From Pedobacter panaciterrae (GTDB lineage: Bacteria > Bacteroidota > Bacteroidia > Sphingobacteriales > Sphingobacteriaceae): a stretch of DNA of 64,000 nucleotides. The position numbers were made by a program, and so were the translations under genes. Under the pieces are notes generated by a model that was given only the letters and a program-made list of their open reading frames with translations, was not told where the DNA came from and ran no database searches. Location: NCBI RefSeq assembly GCF_013204795.1, contig NZ_JABMKW010000004.1:60507-124506 (forward strand), given 5' to 3'. Shown piece by piece: positions 45,668 to 55,416 of the stretch (positions are counted from its first letter, which is position 1; the number at the start of each line of letters is the position of its first letter).

Positions 45668-45811
45668 TCAGTTTCCTTGCCAGAAATAAAAGGTGCTTAA
45701 CGGTATATTATCCAAATGATAATAATTTGCTGCGGTATATAAATTCAGTAACAGGATGATTACAAGTAAAAATGAACCTAAATATATTTTGACTAATTCT
45801 TGTTTTCTCAT
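45668..45811 (-). CDS. 47-residue single-helix membrane protein
   Basis: From the ATG at 45811 the minus strand encodes MRKQELVKIYLGSFLLVI, then ILLLNLYTAANYYHLDN, and ends FYFWQGN before TGA. It has a basic start, one transmembrane helix and an aromatic tail. It starts 6 nt after the stop of the GT-C gene upstream on the same strand, which supports a real co-translated gene. Function unknown, perhaps an accessory of the transferase. Confidence 0.6.
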   Translation of the reverse strand: MRKQELVKIYLGSFLLVIILLLNLYTAANYYHLDNIPLSTFYFWQGN

Positions 45812-45817
45812 TTCCTG

Positions 45818-47143
45818 TTAATTTTCCTTCTTCCACATTTTAAAATCACTTCTGTTAATCATCGTACCTTTCAGTTTGTCTTTCAGCGTCGAAGTATTTA
45901 GCCATACCCCGCAATGAATATAAGAGTAAATTAGAAAACAAGAAAAGTAAATAAATCCGGCACAAAGTATCAGTCTCTTATGCCTAGAATTATACATGCC
46001 GTTTATAAACAGATAACCAAGTATAAAGTACAATCCAATAGTTGCCAGATAAGCATATCTGTCTGCGATCACTGAAAATCGCGCAAGAGAAAAAATATTT
46101 ATGACTAGTCCTATATGAATAATGAAAAATGCCAGACCTGCAATAATCCATTTTTTTCTTACAAAAGGATAATAACAATAAATTATTCCAATTATTGCTG
46201 CTGGATAAATCCAAAGCCATAAAGGCATCACGTCATCGACTCGAAAAGGGAAAGGATATAAGTAGGATAAATTTACTGGTACCAACGATTTCGTAAAGTA
46301 TTCACTTAGGGTAAAACAAGACAAGACAATTCTTTGAAGCATAGGGTAAAAATGGGTGTCTTCGATCACCTCAACTCCTTGGGATTGTATGGTCACAATT
46401 CCAAACAAAAGCGAGAGTATGAAAAATGGGAGTTTTTCGTACCAAATCATTTTATTTTTTAAATCTCTATTGTTAAGATAATCAATCAGAATCAAACAGA
46501 AAGGGAGTGATACAGCCTGTTCTTTAGCACCAAATGAGATCAAAAAAAAGAGGAGTGTTAAGTAATAATAAAAGGGTCTGGAAGAGCGGATATAGTTACA
46601 GTAAAAAATAACAGAAATGATATAGAAAAAAGCATAGATTGTAACTTTAGACGCAGCAACCCAGGCAACCGGTTCTTGATTAAAAGGTGAAATCGCAAAT
46701 AAAAGAGCCGTAATAAATGCTATTTGACTGTTTTTTAAGTTTGACGATGAGGAAATCAGGAAGCATATTTTTTTTACGAGATAATAGATTAAAAATGAAT
46801 TCAATAAATGAATTATAACCCCTGCTATATGATAATAAACTGGATTATATCCGAAAAAATAATAAAGCAGCGTATAATATATCTGATTTACTGGTGAATA
46901 CTGACCATAATGAAAACTTTTCAGAATAGAGTAAATGTTCCTCCAATTCAGTCCACCTTCTGTATACCGATTTAAGACAAACCATTGGTCGTCCCAACCA
47001 ATCAGAAATTTAAAAGAATGTACCTGCCAGTAGACAAATAATAAAGAAAGGAAAATTATTGATAGATGAAAAATACCTGGTTTTGTTGGGTATTTAAGCA
47101 AAACATGCTTTACAAAAGGTATTGTGCTGATATTTTTAAACAT
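45818..47143 (-). CDS. GT-C-type membrane glycosyltransferase-like protein (TMTC-like)
   Basis: About 441 residues from the ATG at 47143 (MFKNISTIPFVKHV); an ATG at 47206 adds 21 residues that look non-coding. About ten transmembrane helices. The first periplasmic loop has FLIGWDDQWFVLNRY, whose Asp pair fits the GT-C catalytic loop, followed by YSPVNQIYYTLLYYFFGYNP and YYHIAGVIIHLLN as in O-mannosyltransferase TMTC-like proteins. TPR repeats are absent. It probably transfers sugar from a lipid-linked donor. Confidence 0.72.
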   Translation of the reverse strand: MFKNISTIPFVKHVLLKYPTKPGIFHLSIIFLSLLFVYWQVHSFKFLIGWDDQWFVLNRYTEGGLNWRNIYSILKSFHYGQYSPVNQIYYTLLYYFFGYNPVYYHIAGVIIHLLNSFLIYYLVKKICFLISSSSNLKNSQIAFITALLFAISPFNQEPVAWVAASKVTIYAFFYIISVIFYCNYIRSSRPFYYYLTLLFFLISFGAKEQAVSLPFCLILIDYLNNRDLKNKMIWYEKLPFFILSLLFGIVTIQSQGVEVIEDTHFYPMLQRIVLSCFTLSEYFTKSLVPVNLSYLYPFPFRVDDVMPLWLWIYPAAIIGIIYCYYPFVRKKWIIAGLAFFIIHIGLVINIFSLARFSVIADRYAYLATIGLYFILGYLFINGMYNSRHKRLILCAGFIYFSCFLIYSYIHCGVWLNTSTLKDKLKGTMINRSDFKMWKKEN

Positions 47144-47240
47144 ATATTGAGCGTTAAGAGTGCATGAAAGATAAATCATTTTCCCCTCTTTAAAGAATTT
47201 CTGCAAAAATCTAATCTTTATTTATAATTATCTTTATGCA

Positions 47241-48791
47241 ATGATAAATGTTGTTAATTTCCTAAAATCAAAGCAGAAGGAAATCTTTCTGATACCTGCC
47301 ATTTTCTTTTTTCTTACTTATTTCGGATTCTTCTGGATTTACAAACTCGATGAGTTCCCAGGTCTGCATGCAGATGAAGCCTGGTCTGGTTTGAAAGCTT
47401 TTCACTTTATGGATAAGCACGTTGATCAGTTAACCGGTATGAACAACTACACTGGCATTCTTGAAGCGCTATTAAGCAAGTTAGTATTTACTTTATTTGG
47501 ACCCGGTGTTGCACAATTAAGAATTAGTGGGGCGATTTTGAATTTAATAGGATTACTAATAGCTGCCCATACTTTATTTGTCAAAAAAAGCTATAGAACA
47601 ACAGCTATTTTTCTTTTAATAATTGGCCAGTCAACTCTGTTTATGATCTCACCTAGAATTGCCTGGGAAGTTAACTCCTTTACATTATTTTTTATGTCTC
47701 TTTTGTTTATTTCCTTTATCAAAATCACAAATAGAAACAGTAATAAAAGAGGTCTTTGGATATTTCTTTTTTTATTCATCAATGCTTTGGGTACTTATAA
47801 TCATATTATATTTTCAAGTATCTCTTTCTCAGCATTTATAGGCGTTTTACTTTGGACGGCATATTTTAAATCCAATGAGCAGATTCAGATTTTAATTCTG
47901 TTGTTCATAAATATGTGTAATCTAGTTATAGTTTTCTTAGTAATGCGTTATGTTAGCGGTTCTATTAACGTTGCATATATTTATATAGGAATTGTAGCTT
48001 TGTTAGCTACATCGACCTTAGTATATCACAAAATCATTCTTACAGATTTATCCTACAACATAAGAATCAATGTTCCAATAAAATTCATACAGTTTCTGCT
48101 TATTCTTTTTAGCGGACTATTTATTTTTTTTCATGGAATTGCTTTTTTCCAAATCATTGCTGGTTATTTATTCATTCTGCAAGTTTATTCATATGAATGT
48201 TCAGCCTTAGTCCAAACTGCCGGAGCAATAATAGGTATTATCTTTATTGGACACCTCATTCGATTTCTATTAAAAGATTTACAGCATAAAAATCAGGCTA
48301 AATTTTCATTTTTCATTTTTGCTTATTTTGGTGTATTGTGCTTATATACAACGAGTGTCTCATTTAGATATTATCTCGCGCTTTATCTAATCATTGCCAT
48401 CTATATGGCTTATAAAATAGGGAATCACTTACCCACAAAAAGTTTTATATTAGCGCCGTTGGGCTTAAGTTTAATTATGATAAATACCATATTGCTAGAT
48501 ATATTCACAAGTTCAAATCGTCCTGTGAAAGCTATTGAATTTAAAATTGGAAATAAGCAAATAGAAACTACAGCGCACTTCTTGCCAAAATTACCAATTA
48601 TAAACTTCCTAAAAATTCACAAAACCTTAGAAATACAATATTTGTGTGAGGATCCATACTTCTTAAAAGAACCCATTCTCTTTTATAGGGTAATTAATCC
48701 CTGGCCACAAGTGAAAGGGCAAAAAACAATTATTGATTATAACTTTAATAGCTATGAAAGCGGGTTTAATCTTTATGAGGGAAAGCCATAA
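47241..48791 (+). CDS. GT39/ArnT-like membrane glycosyltransferase
   Basis: The 516-residue product has about 12 hydrophobic segments. After TM1 comes LHADEAWSGLKAFHF, with the Asp-Glu of the GT-C periplasmic loop. Later segments such as TLFGPGVAQLRISGAILNLI fit the family. The start at 47241 is ATG. It is divergent from the GT-C gene at 45818 and converges on the one at 48792 with no gap. The target glycan or lipid cannot be told. Confidence 0.78.
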   Translation: MINVVNFLKSKQKEIFLIPAIFFFLTYFGFFWIYKLDEFPGLHADEAWSGLKAFHFMDKHVDQLTGMNNYTGILEALLSKLVFTLFGPGVAQLRISGAILNLIGLLIAAHTLFVKKSYRTTAIFLLIIGQSTLFMISPRIAWEVNSFTLFFMSLLFISFIKITNRNSNKRGLWIFLFLFINALGTYNHIIFSSISFSAFIGVLLWTAYFKSNEQIQILILLFINMCNLVIVFLVMRYVSGSINVAYIYIGIVALLATSTLVYHKIILTDLSYNIRINVPIKFIQFLLILFSGLFIFFHGIAFFQIIAGYLFILQVYSYECSALVQTAGAIIGIIFIGHLIRFLLKDLQHKNQAKFSFFIFAYFGVLCLYTTSVSFRYYLALYLIIAIYMAYKIGNHLPTKSFILAPLGLSLIMINTILLDIFTSSNRPVKAIEFKIGNKQIETTAHFLPKLPIINFLKIHKTLEIQYLCEDPYFLKEPILFYRVINPWPQVKGQKTIIDYNFNSYESGFNLYEGKP

Positions 48792-50291
48792 CTATTTAAA
48801 CTCATAGACCTTTAAGCCAAAATCGTTAAGAGATGGATTGTATATTTCATATAGATAAATCAGAAATTCTGGAATATTTCGGTATACTTCAACAATATGA
48901 AATCTACGTAATAAGCGATCTGCCCGGCTACCTGTAAAATCGTTATACGAGATAACCAAGAGGTTCACTTGGCCGTCTTTTTTATGACGAACGAAATCAT
49001 CCTGCCAGATCGAGCTTATGTGATCCAATTTAAGCTTAGAACTACTGTAATAACTATTTTTTGGCGGACCCCAATCAATAAATGGATTTTGCCCGTTTAC
49101 TATAATAATATTAAGGTTTTCATCACCGTATTGTCTATGTATCCATTCAGTCACGACTGTCTTATTGCTACCAGCTCCTGTAGACGCAATAGCTACCAGC
49201 CCAACAATATTCAATACTACAAGGAAAACCAACCCTACCGAGCCAATGATACGCCATCGGCTGAGTTTATAACGCTTATATACTCCTTGATAAGATAAAA
49301 TGAGAAAAATCGGCACCAGATTAGCTATTGGGTATAAAAACCTTAATTCCTTATGCGGTATAATTGAATGAACAAATAGAAAGGGAATGACCGTCCAAAG
49401 CATTATGTTTTTGGGCTGATAATATAGAAGAACAACAAAAGAGACCAATATGAATATACCAAATGGGCCTGATCTAAACAAAATATAATAAAGATATTGA
49501 TAGAATGGAGATACCCCAAAATTGGAGGAGACACCGTCCACCAGGTTTACAAAAAAATAATTATATATGGAAAGGGTGAGCTCCCCATACATCCAAAAGT
49601 CAATCAAAATTCCCCCGCTAATTGTTAAACCTAAAGAAGCAATTAAGCCAATTAGATTCTTTGGGTTTATTTTGTAAACCAGGATAAGCCACAATAAAAC
49701 CCCTGTCACCAACAGGGCCGATTGATATCGGAAAAGGATAGAAATGCCTAGCAGTATTCCTAATAAAATATACTTTCTTAAATTTTCCTTATAACGCGTC
49801 TTTTGGATGAAGGCAAGGACAATCATAAACATCAATCCAGACCAGCTTTCTGAAGAAAAACGAACATTAATATACGGCAAAAACCACAATAAAAAGGAAA
49901 GCAGAACAAAAGAACTTTGTAATTTTTCGGCAATTGTTGATTTGTATGCATTGACAAACGTCTTAATTACAAAAATTGACACTATAGCACTTATCGCTCT
50001 CAACAAAAAGGCTATATTATATCCGTCAGTTACACCAATCCAATTAAATAACTTAAGCAAGCAAAAACATATAAATGGCTGAAAACCAGGCCGTATTTTA
50101 GCTTCAAATTCCCAAGCCAATTGATCAATTCGAAGTATTCCTAACTTATAATTGGCAAATTCAATAATCTGGTAATGTTCATCTTCATGATGGTAACCAG
50201 AGCTTTTGTAAGCCACCACTATGTAGATGACAAATACAACAAAAATAAACCAATTTGAATTTTCAATCTTTGATCTGTTTTTATTCGGCAT
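48792..50291 (-). CDS. Alg9/GT22-like membrane mannosyltransferase
   Basis: About 499 residues from ATG 50291 (MPNKNRSKIENSNW). After TM1, GYHHEDEHYQIIEFANYKLG and WEFEAKIRPGFQPF match the GT22/PIG-B pattern 'HPDEHFQ ... EFSWAIRS', whose His-x-Asp-Glu loop is catalytic. About ten more hydrophobic segments follow. It is the third GT-C-type gene in island 1, pointing to a surface-glycan or lipid-modifying locus. Confidence 0.78.
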   Translation of the reverse strand: MPNKNRSKIENSNWFIFVVFVIYIVVAYKSSGYHHEDEHYQIIEFANYKLGILRIDQLAWEFEAKIRPGFQPFICFCLLKLFNWIGVTDGYNIAFLLRAISAIVSIFVIKTFVNAYKSTIAEKLQSSFVLLSFLLWFLPYINVRFSSESWSGLMFMIVLAFIQKTRYKENLRKYILLGILLGISILFRYQSALLVTGVLLWLILVYKINPKNLIGLIASLGLTISGGILIDFWMYGELTLSIYNYFFVNLVDGVSSNFGVSPFYQYLYYILFRSGPFGIFILVSFVVLLYYQPKNIMLWTVIPFLFVHSIIPHKELRFLYPIANLVPIFLILSYQGVYKRYKLSRWRIIGSVGLVFLVVLNIVGLVAIASTGAGSNKTVVTEWIHRQYGDENLNIIIVNGQNPFIDWGPPKNSYYSSSKLKLDHISSIWQDDFVRHKKDGQVNLLVISYNDFTGSRADRLLRRFHIVEVYRNIPEFLIYLYEIYNPSLNDFGLKVYEFK

Positions 50292-50309
50292 ATCGGAGAG
50301 ACTTAGCAA

Positions 50310-51203
50310 ATTCGTTAACCCTTAAAATTGGACCGCGTAAGATATATAAGATTTAGTTTTCAATTGAATAACCCAACATAGCAAATTATTTTTATTAAAA
50401 TGGGGATATTTCAAAATTCTTATCTGAACAAGCTGAACATTTCAGCTATTGTGGATTTTTCAGGTGAATCCAATGGCGATTGTAATGATTAGGCTAATGG
50501 ACTGCTTTTTGTATAAAAATTGCTGAATCGTTGAATGTTCTCAAGGCAAAGGTTTTTTTCAAAAAAGGCCAACTATTCTGTACATTTCGTCTGAATTTAG
50601 TGCTTCTTTTTAATGACTACAGAGAATCGAACTCTTAGGATAACCATCGTATTTTCAATGAATTACAAATGGTAAAAATTGCTACTCATCAAATAACTCA
50701 TTGGACTAGAATACGTCTTAGCTGTAATTGCTATTACTTATTTAGAAAGAATATTTAGATTTAACAATTCTATAACCCAATGTCAAAAGTATTTTACGCT
50801 TCAATTCTATTTAGATAATATTATTTTGGGAATAAATATGCAACTACAAGAATAACTAAATCGTCACTCCCCATGAAATACATAACCTCGGTTAAGGTAT
50901 CAATTATGGAGGCAGATGAGATTTTCAATTAAAGCCTATATAAAAGCTAAAAAACATAGTACAATCAAAACTAGCTATGTGGGATAATTAGGTGACTTCA
51001 AACGAGGATAGGGCTAATATTACTAATACAAAAGACTTAAGAAAGTAAATCATATTCTTCATTGTGTGTCTTTGATAAATATTTGAGCTTCAAAATGCTT
51101 TTTAGACATGAATGCATTAAAAATATTATACTTTTACTATTCGTGTTAAATGGAATTAAGCTAATTAACACTAAATGTATTTTGGACCTAACAACTTGTT
51201 TTC
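50310..51203. other. 894-bp gap holding island junction B
   Basis: Apart from the repeat at 50612-50734, this AT-rich stretch has no ORF over about 40 codons that looks coding, no tRNA and no clear promoter. The last 100 bp probably contain the promoter of the SIR2-APAZ gene, but I could not pick one. Confidence 0.5.
50612..50734 (-). repeat. Island junction B: diverged copy of junction A
   Basis: Aligned with 41772-41897 this is a diverged copy at roughly 80% identity (by-eye estimate). Shared blocks include GAGAATCGAACTC (50622-50634, the tRNA T-loop region) and 21 identical bases at 50650-50670, then AATAACTCA, GAATACGT and AATTGCTAT. The tRNA acceptor part is decayed here and no terminator follows. 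It marks the start of island 2. Confidence 0.68.
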
Positions 51204-52934
51204 TTGGCTATACCTTTATCTGAATTTGTTAAATTTTATCCGCTGCGAGCCAAAGGGTTAGCTTGGCTTTTTGGAGCTGGGTCATCCTTTTCTGCTGGAG
51301 TTCCGACGGCGGGGGATTTTATTTGGGATTTTAAAAGGAAGATTTATTGTGCAGAACAGTCTCTACCATTAAGTCTTTACACTAACTTAAGTGATGTTGG
51401 GATAACTAATCAAATACAAAATTATTTTGATTCGCAATCTGAATGTCCAGAATTAGGCTCTCCAGAGGAATATTCTTATTATTTTGAACGCGCGTTCCCA
51501 TCTTCTATAGACCGGAGTCATTATATAACTGAAAAGACTCGAGGTATGGAATTGTCTTTTGGGCATAAAGCAATGGGAGTTTTATTAAAAAATGACTTCT
51601 TAAAACTCATTTTCACAACAAATTTTGATAAAGCCTTTGAAAATGTCGCAAGCAAAAACATATCGAGTTTAGAAAAATGGTTTTGCGGAGACCTTGATAA
51701 CGCTAATAATGCTTTGAGGTATTTCCAAGCGGGAAATAGGCCATTAATTCTAAAACTTCATGGGGATTTTTTTTCAGAAAGGATAAAAAACACAACCGAG
51801 GAGTTGAAGGAACAGGATGATATTTTGAAGAGTATCCTATCAATATCCTTAGATACAAACGGGCTTTGCGTTATGGGATATAGCGGTAGAGACAATTCTA
51901 TAATGAAAGTTCTAAAAGAGGCTATTTTAAAAGAAAATAGTTATCCAAATGGTCTGTATTGGTTTATTAGAAGTGGATCTGAACCTCTTCCAGATGTTTT
52001 GGGTTTAATATCTTCAGCAAAGGCCTCGGGTAAAATGGCAGAGATAGTCGAAATAGATACCTTTGATTCAGCGTGGTCAGATATTATTAAGGGGTTTGAT
52101 AATCTTCCTAAAGACGATACAGATAAATTAAGTCAATCCTACTTAAGGACAGCAAATAGTCCCATTCCTAAAAAGGGAAGTAAGTATCCAATAATTCGTT
52201 TGAATGCGATTCCAATACTAAAATATCCTGCAACCGCAAGATTATATAAATGTGAAGCAGGCGATACAAAAGCGATTAAAAACTTAATACAAGAATCTAA
52301 ACTGCCTCTATTAGCAATAAGAAAAAAAACAGGCATTGTTGGCTTTGGCTCTGATGAAGATTTTAAAAAGGCCTTCGCAGACTATGGAGATTATGAGCTA
52401 GATATGTATCAAGTAACAGAGAAAGATATTATTTATGATGATTCCTCAATGAAAGGATTGATAACGAACTCTGTTTCTGAGGCACTTATAAATGGAAAAC
52501 CTTTGAGATTTACAAAACGTAATAATAGGTATATTATTTTTGTAGATCCTAAAAGACTATCCGATCCGTTACTTTCCTCATTAAAGAGAAATTTTGTTTC
52601 GTTGAGTGGTATCATTCCAAAAACAAAGCTAATATGGGTAGTTGGTATTGAAGTGAGCATTCAATATGCCTCTGCAAATCCATTATTGTTGCTAACACCA
52701 ACTATTATAGCTTCGAAAGGAGAAATAAAAGAAGACAATACTTTAGTTGCGCCTTATATTAAAGAATTTACAGCGAGATGGTACAACCAAAAATATGACG
52801 AAATATTAAATTCATGGTTAGAAGTTTTTTTTCAAAAAAAGAAGGAAATATCTATTTCGGCTTTTTCTGAAATAAAAGGCATTAATGCGCATTTTAAATT
52901 AGCGAGAACAACTGCATTTACAAGGAGTAATTAA
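51204..52934 (+). CDS. SIR2-APAZ protein of a short prokaryotic Argonaute system (SPARSA)
   Basis: The 576-residue product starts with TTG at 51204. An N-terminal SIR2 domain (about 20-290) has GAGSSFSAGVP (24-34), TTNFD (138-142), KLHGD (184-188) and GYSGRDNS (225-232), the NAD-binding pattern of SIR2 NADases. The C-terminal half (about 310-576) is where APAZ sits in such proteins, and it reads as beta-rich with RLSDPLLSSLKRNF. The pAgo gene follows by 3 nt. By analogy it kills the cell by NAD loss when the Argonaute senses invader nucleic acid. Confidence 0.87.
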   Translation: MAIPLSEFVKFYPLRAKGLAWLFGAGSSFSAGVPTAGDFIWDFKRKIYCAEQSLPLSLYTNLSDVGITNQIQNYFDSQSECPELGSPEEYSYYFERAFPSSIDRSHYITEKTRGMELSFGHKAMGVLLKNDFLKLIFTTNFDKAFENVASKNISSLEKWFCGDLDNANNALRYFQAGNRPLILKLHGDFFSERIKNTTEELKEQDDILKSILSISLDTNGLCVMGYSGRDNSIMKVLKEAILKENSYPNGLYWFIRSGSEPLPDVLGLISSAKASGKMAEIVEIDTFDSAWSDIIKGFDNLPKDDTDKLSQSYLRTANSPIPKKGSKYPIIRLNAIPILKYPATARLYKCEAGDTKAIKNLIQESKLPLLAIRKKTGIVGFGSDEDFKKAFADYGDYELDMYQVTEKDIIYDDSSMKGLITNSVSEALINGKPLRFTKRNNRYIIFVDPKRLSDPLLSSLKRNFVSLSGIIPKTKLIWVVGIEVSIQYASANPLLLLTPTIIASKGEIKEDNTLVAPYIKEFTARWYNQKYDEILNSWLEVFFQKKKEISISAFSEIKGINAHFKLARTTAFTRSN

Positions 52935-52937
52935 ATT

Positions 52938-54335
52938 ATGGAATTTTCGGCATACCAAACACTACCTGAGCCAAAGCTAATTTTTGAAGCATTTTCAAAT
53001 GCTCAAAGCATCCATCCATTAAGGGGATTGAAAAATTTTGGCCCCTACTCTTTTAAACTTAATCCAATTAGTACGATAAAGGTTGCCTGTATTTATCCGC
53101 AAGGGTCTTATAATACTATCGAAAATTTAATAAATGAATTACAAAGTAATCATATACCAAAAGAACGATTAAATTATTTGGAGGAGTTCACTGGTTTTAA
53201 AAACATATTTAGGACTAATGTGGAGATGGTTGATAAGCAGGTTTCAATAGCTTTAGAGACTAATGAAGTTTTTAAAAAGGATGTTCCTCCCCATATTTCA
53301 TTGAGTGAAGCAATTAGCAATGCCATCCGCGATATGTCGAAAAAAAGATTCGAATTTGATATATTAATAATATACCTGCCAGAATCATGGTCTGTTGGGT
53401 TTGAAAATCTACCGGAAAATTTTGATTTGCACGACTTTATTAAAGCAACTGCGGCAATGCAAAATATTGCAAGCCAGGTTATAAACGATAGTGCAATTAA
53501 ATATAAATGTAGATGTAGCGTAATGTGGAGACTTGCTATAGCTTTTTATGTGAAAGCAGGTGGAATTCCATGGAAACTTGCCACCATTGACCAAGATTCA
53601 GCCTTTATTGGCCTCAGCTATGCAATGAGACTGAACTCTAACACAAATAAGTTTGAATTTACTACCTGCTGTAGTCAGGTATTTGATTCTGATGGGACAG
53701 GTCTTGAATTTGTAGCATATGATGCTGTAGAAATTGAATCACGTCAAGGCAATAATCCTTTTTTATCTAGAGGGGAGATGCTTAAACTGATGTCGAAAAG
53801 TTTAGAACTTTACCAGAAAAAACATGCTGGAAAAAGACCTAAAAGGATTATTGTGCATAAAACTACACCATTTACACAGAGTGAGATTGATGGGGCTTTG
53901 GACGCAATTCCGAGTAACATAAATCTTGAGCTATTGCAAATAGTTCAAGATACGAATTGGAAAGGAATTAAATATGTCGAAAGAAGTGGACGGAGAATGG
54001 CAGACTATTATCCATTAAATAGAGGAAGCTACGTTCAAATTGGTAGGCATGAAGTCTTACTTTGGACACAAGGAAATGTAGTTTTGAATACAAAGAATTA
54101 CTTTAAGGAAGGGAAGAATATTCCTTCGCCACTGTTGATTCGCAGATTTACTGGTGACTCTGGATGGGATGCAAATTGCCAAGCTATACTGGGATTAACC
54201 AAAATGAATTGGAATCATGATGCTTTGTATGATAGACTACCTGTTACATTAGGTTATGCACGCTCCTTGGCAACCACCATAAAAAGAATGAACAACTTGA
54301 TAAATAAACCTTATGAATTCAGATATTTTATATAA
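52938..54335 (+). CDS. Short prokaryotic Argonaute (MID-PIWI), catalytically inactive
   Basis: The 465-residue product has no N or PAZ domain and fits a short pAgo. The PIWI region (about 220-460) includes IPWKLATIDQDSAFIGLSYAM, KRPKRIIVHKTTPFT and DWNHDALYDRLPVTLGYARS-like late segments (seen as NWNHDALYDRLPVTLGYA). The positions of the DEDX acidic residues hold Leu-Ser and His-Lys, so target cleavage is not expected. It forms the guide-dependent sensor of the SIR2-APAZ effector. Confidence 0.88.
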   Translation: MEFSAYQTLPEPKLIFEAFSNAQSIHPLRGLKNFGPYSFKLNPISTIKVACIYPQGSYNTIENLINELQSNHIPKERLNYLEEFTGFKNIFRTNVEMVDKQVSIALETNEVFKKDVPPHISLSEAISNAIRDMSKKRFEFDILIIYLPESWSVGFENLPENFDLHDFIKATAAMQNIASQVINDSAIKYKCRCSVMWRLAIAFYVKAGGIPWKLATIDQDSAFIGLSYAMRLNSNTNKFEFTTCCSQVFDSDGTGLEFVAYDAVEIESRQGNNPFLSRGEMLKLMSKSLELYQKKHAGKRPKRIIVHKTTPFTQSEIDGALDAIPSNINLELLQIVQDTNWKGIKYVERSGRRMADYYPLNRGSYVQIGRHEVLLWTQGNVVLNTKNYFKEGKNIPSPLLIRRFTGDSGWDANCQAILGLTKMNWNHDALYDRLPVTLGYARSLATTIKRMNNLINKPYEFRYFI

Positions 54336-54366
54336 CTAGCATTATAACGCTCCAATCTAAATTGAT

Positions 54367-55416
54367 ATGCAAGAAATTAAGCACTCTTCATTGACTGAAT
54401 CTGTTAGTTCATCTATTGGAGATTTTTTATATTTTGAAAAGTTTCAGACTGATCCGATAGTCAAGGAAGGAATATTAGCTTTAATTAATTTAATATCTGA
54501 TTATCATGAAGAAGGCCATGCTTTATTTCCAGAGGTGTTGATTACTAATGACTTGGAGTTTTTTAAATCGATTCCTAATAAGGAAATACTAATTAATGAA
54601 GCAGAACTTTCGGTTGATGAATTTAAAGATGTAGTAAAGTTGTGTGCTCCACTTGCAATAAACAACTGGATAATATTTATCGAAATAAAGGATAAAAAAC
54701 TAAAGTATGGTTTAGTAAGTGCTGAAATGTCAGATACAAGTCCTTCTTTATACAATCAGACTGTAGGTGCTTTAAAAGAGGAAATTCCTAATACTACGAT
54801 TGCTTATATCAAAAGTTTAGGACAAAAAACAGTGGAATTAGCGGGTCTGAGTAGACGGTTAATTATTTCTTTAAATTTGGAAGATCCAAAAGGATATTCT
54901 CAAAATGAAGTTCATCAATTGTCTTCGATGATCACGGAAAAGTGTGATGAGCATTACAGAGTCAATATTAACACTTTTTTTGAAAAGATTATAGATGAGG
55001 CACTTAAGGCAGGTCATGGTAATTTAATTGGAATTGTTGAGGATCAAGAAGATGTAATTATGGCTTTAAAAGAGAAGTTGAATGTTAATGGCGGGGTTTA
55101 TCTTCCTATGCCAATTGATTTTGAAGAGCTAATTGTTTATTCAGAGCAAAATAAGGATAATGAATCTTCAATAAATCTTCGGGCTCACTCATCGATCTTG
55201 AAAGCAATGCTTAATCATGATGGGATTACGATTATCACTAACAAAGGGAGGGTAATTGGGTATCACCTGTTAATTGATCCTTATGTTAATGAAGGAGATG
55301 TGTTGAGAGGTGGAACTCGGTCGAAGGCCTATTTATCGATGCAAAATTGTAAGTTTTTTAAGTGTTGTTTTTATAAGTCTCAGGACGGAAACATAAAAAT
55401 TTGGAAGAATGAATAA
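54367..55416 (+). CDS. DAC (diadenylate-cyclase-like) domain protein
   Basis: The 349-residue product has an N-terminal unknown region and a C-terminal DAC fold (about 205-349). EALKAGHGNLIGIVED and MPIDFEEL align with the DisA beta core. HDGITIITNKGRVIGYHLL has the DGA-like motif (DGI, 285-287), and GGTRSKAYLSM (315-325) replaces DisA's GTRHR. The altered RHR motif suggests changed or lost cyclase activity, perhaps a nucleotide sensor. DAC-like families of this kind have been described in conflict loci. The gene starts 31 nt after the pAgo and overlaps the next by 8 nt. Confidence 0.75.
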   Translation: MQEIKHSSLTESVSSSIGDFLYFEKFQTDPIVKEGILALINLISDYHEEGHALFPEVLITNDLEFFKSIPNKEILINEAELSVDEFKDVVKLCAPLAINNWIIFIEIKDKKLKYGLVSAEMSDTSPSLYNQTVGALKEEIPNTTIAYIKSLGQKTVELAGLSRRLIISLNLEDPKGYSQNEVHQLSSMITEKCDEHYRVNINTFFEKIIDEALKAGHGNLIGIVEDQEDVIMALKEKLNVNGGVYLPMPIDFEELIVYSEQNKDNESSINLRAHSSILKAMLNHDGITIITNKGRVIGYHLLIDPYVNEGDVLRGGTRSKAYLSMQNCKFFKCCFYKSQDGNIKIWKNE

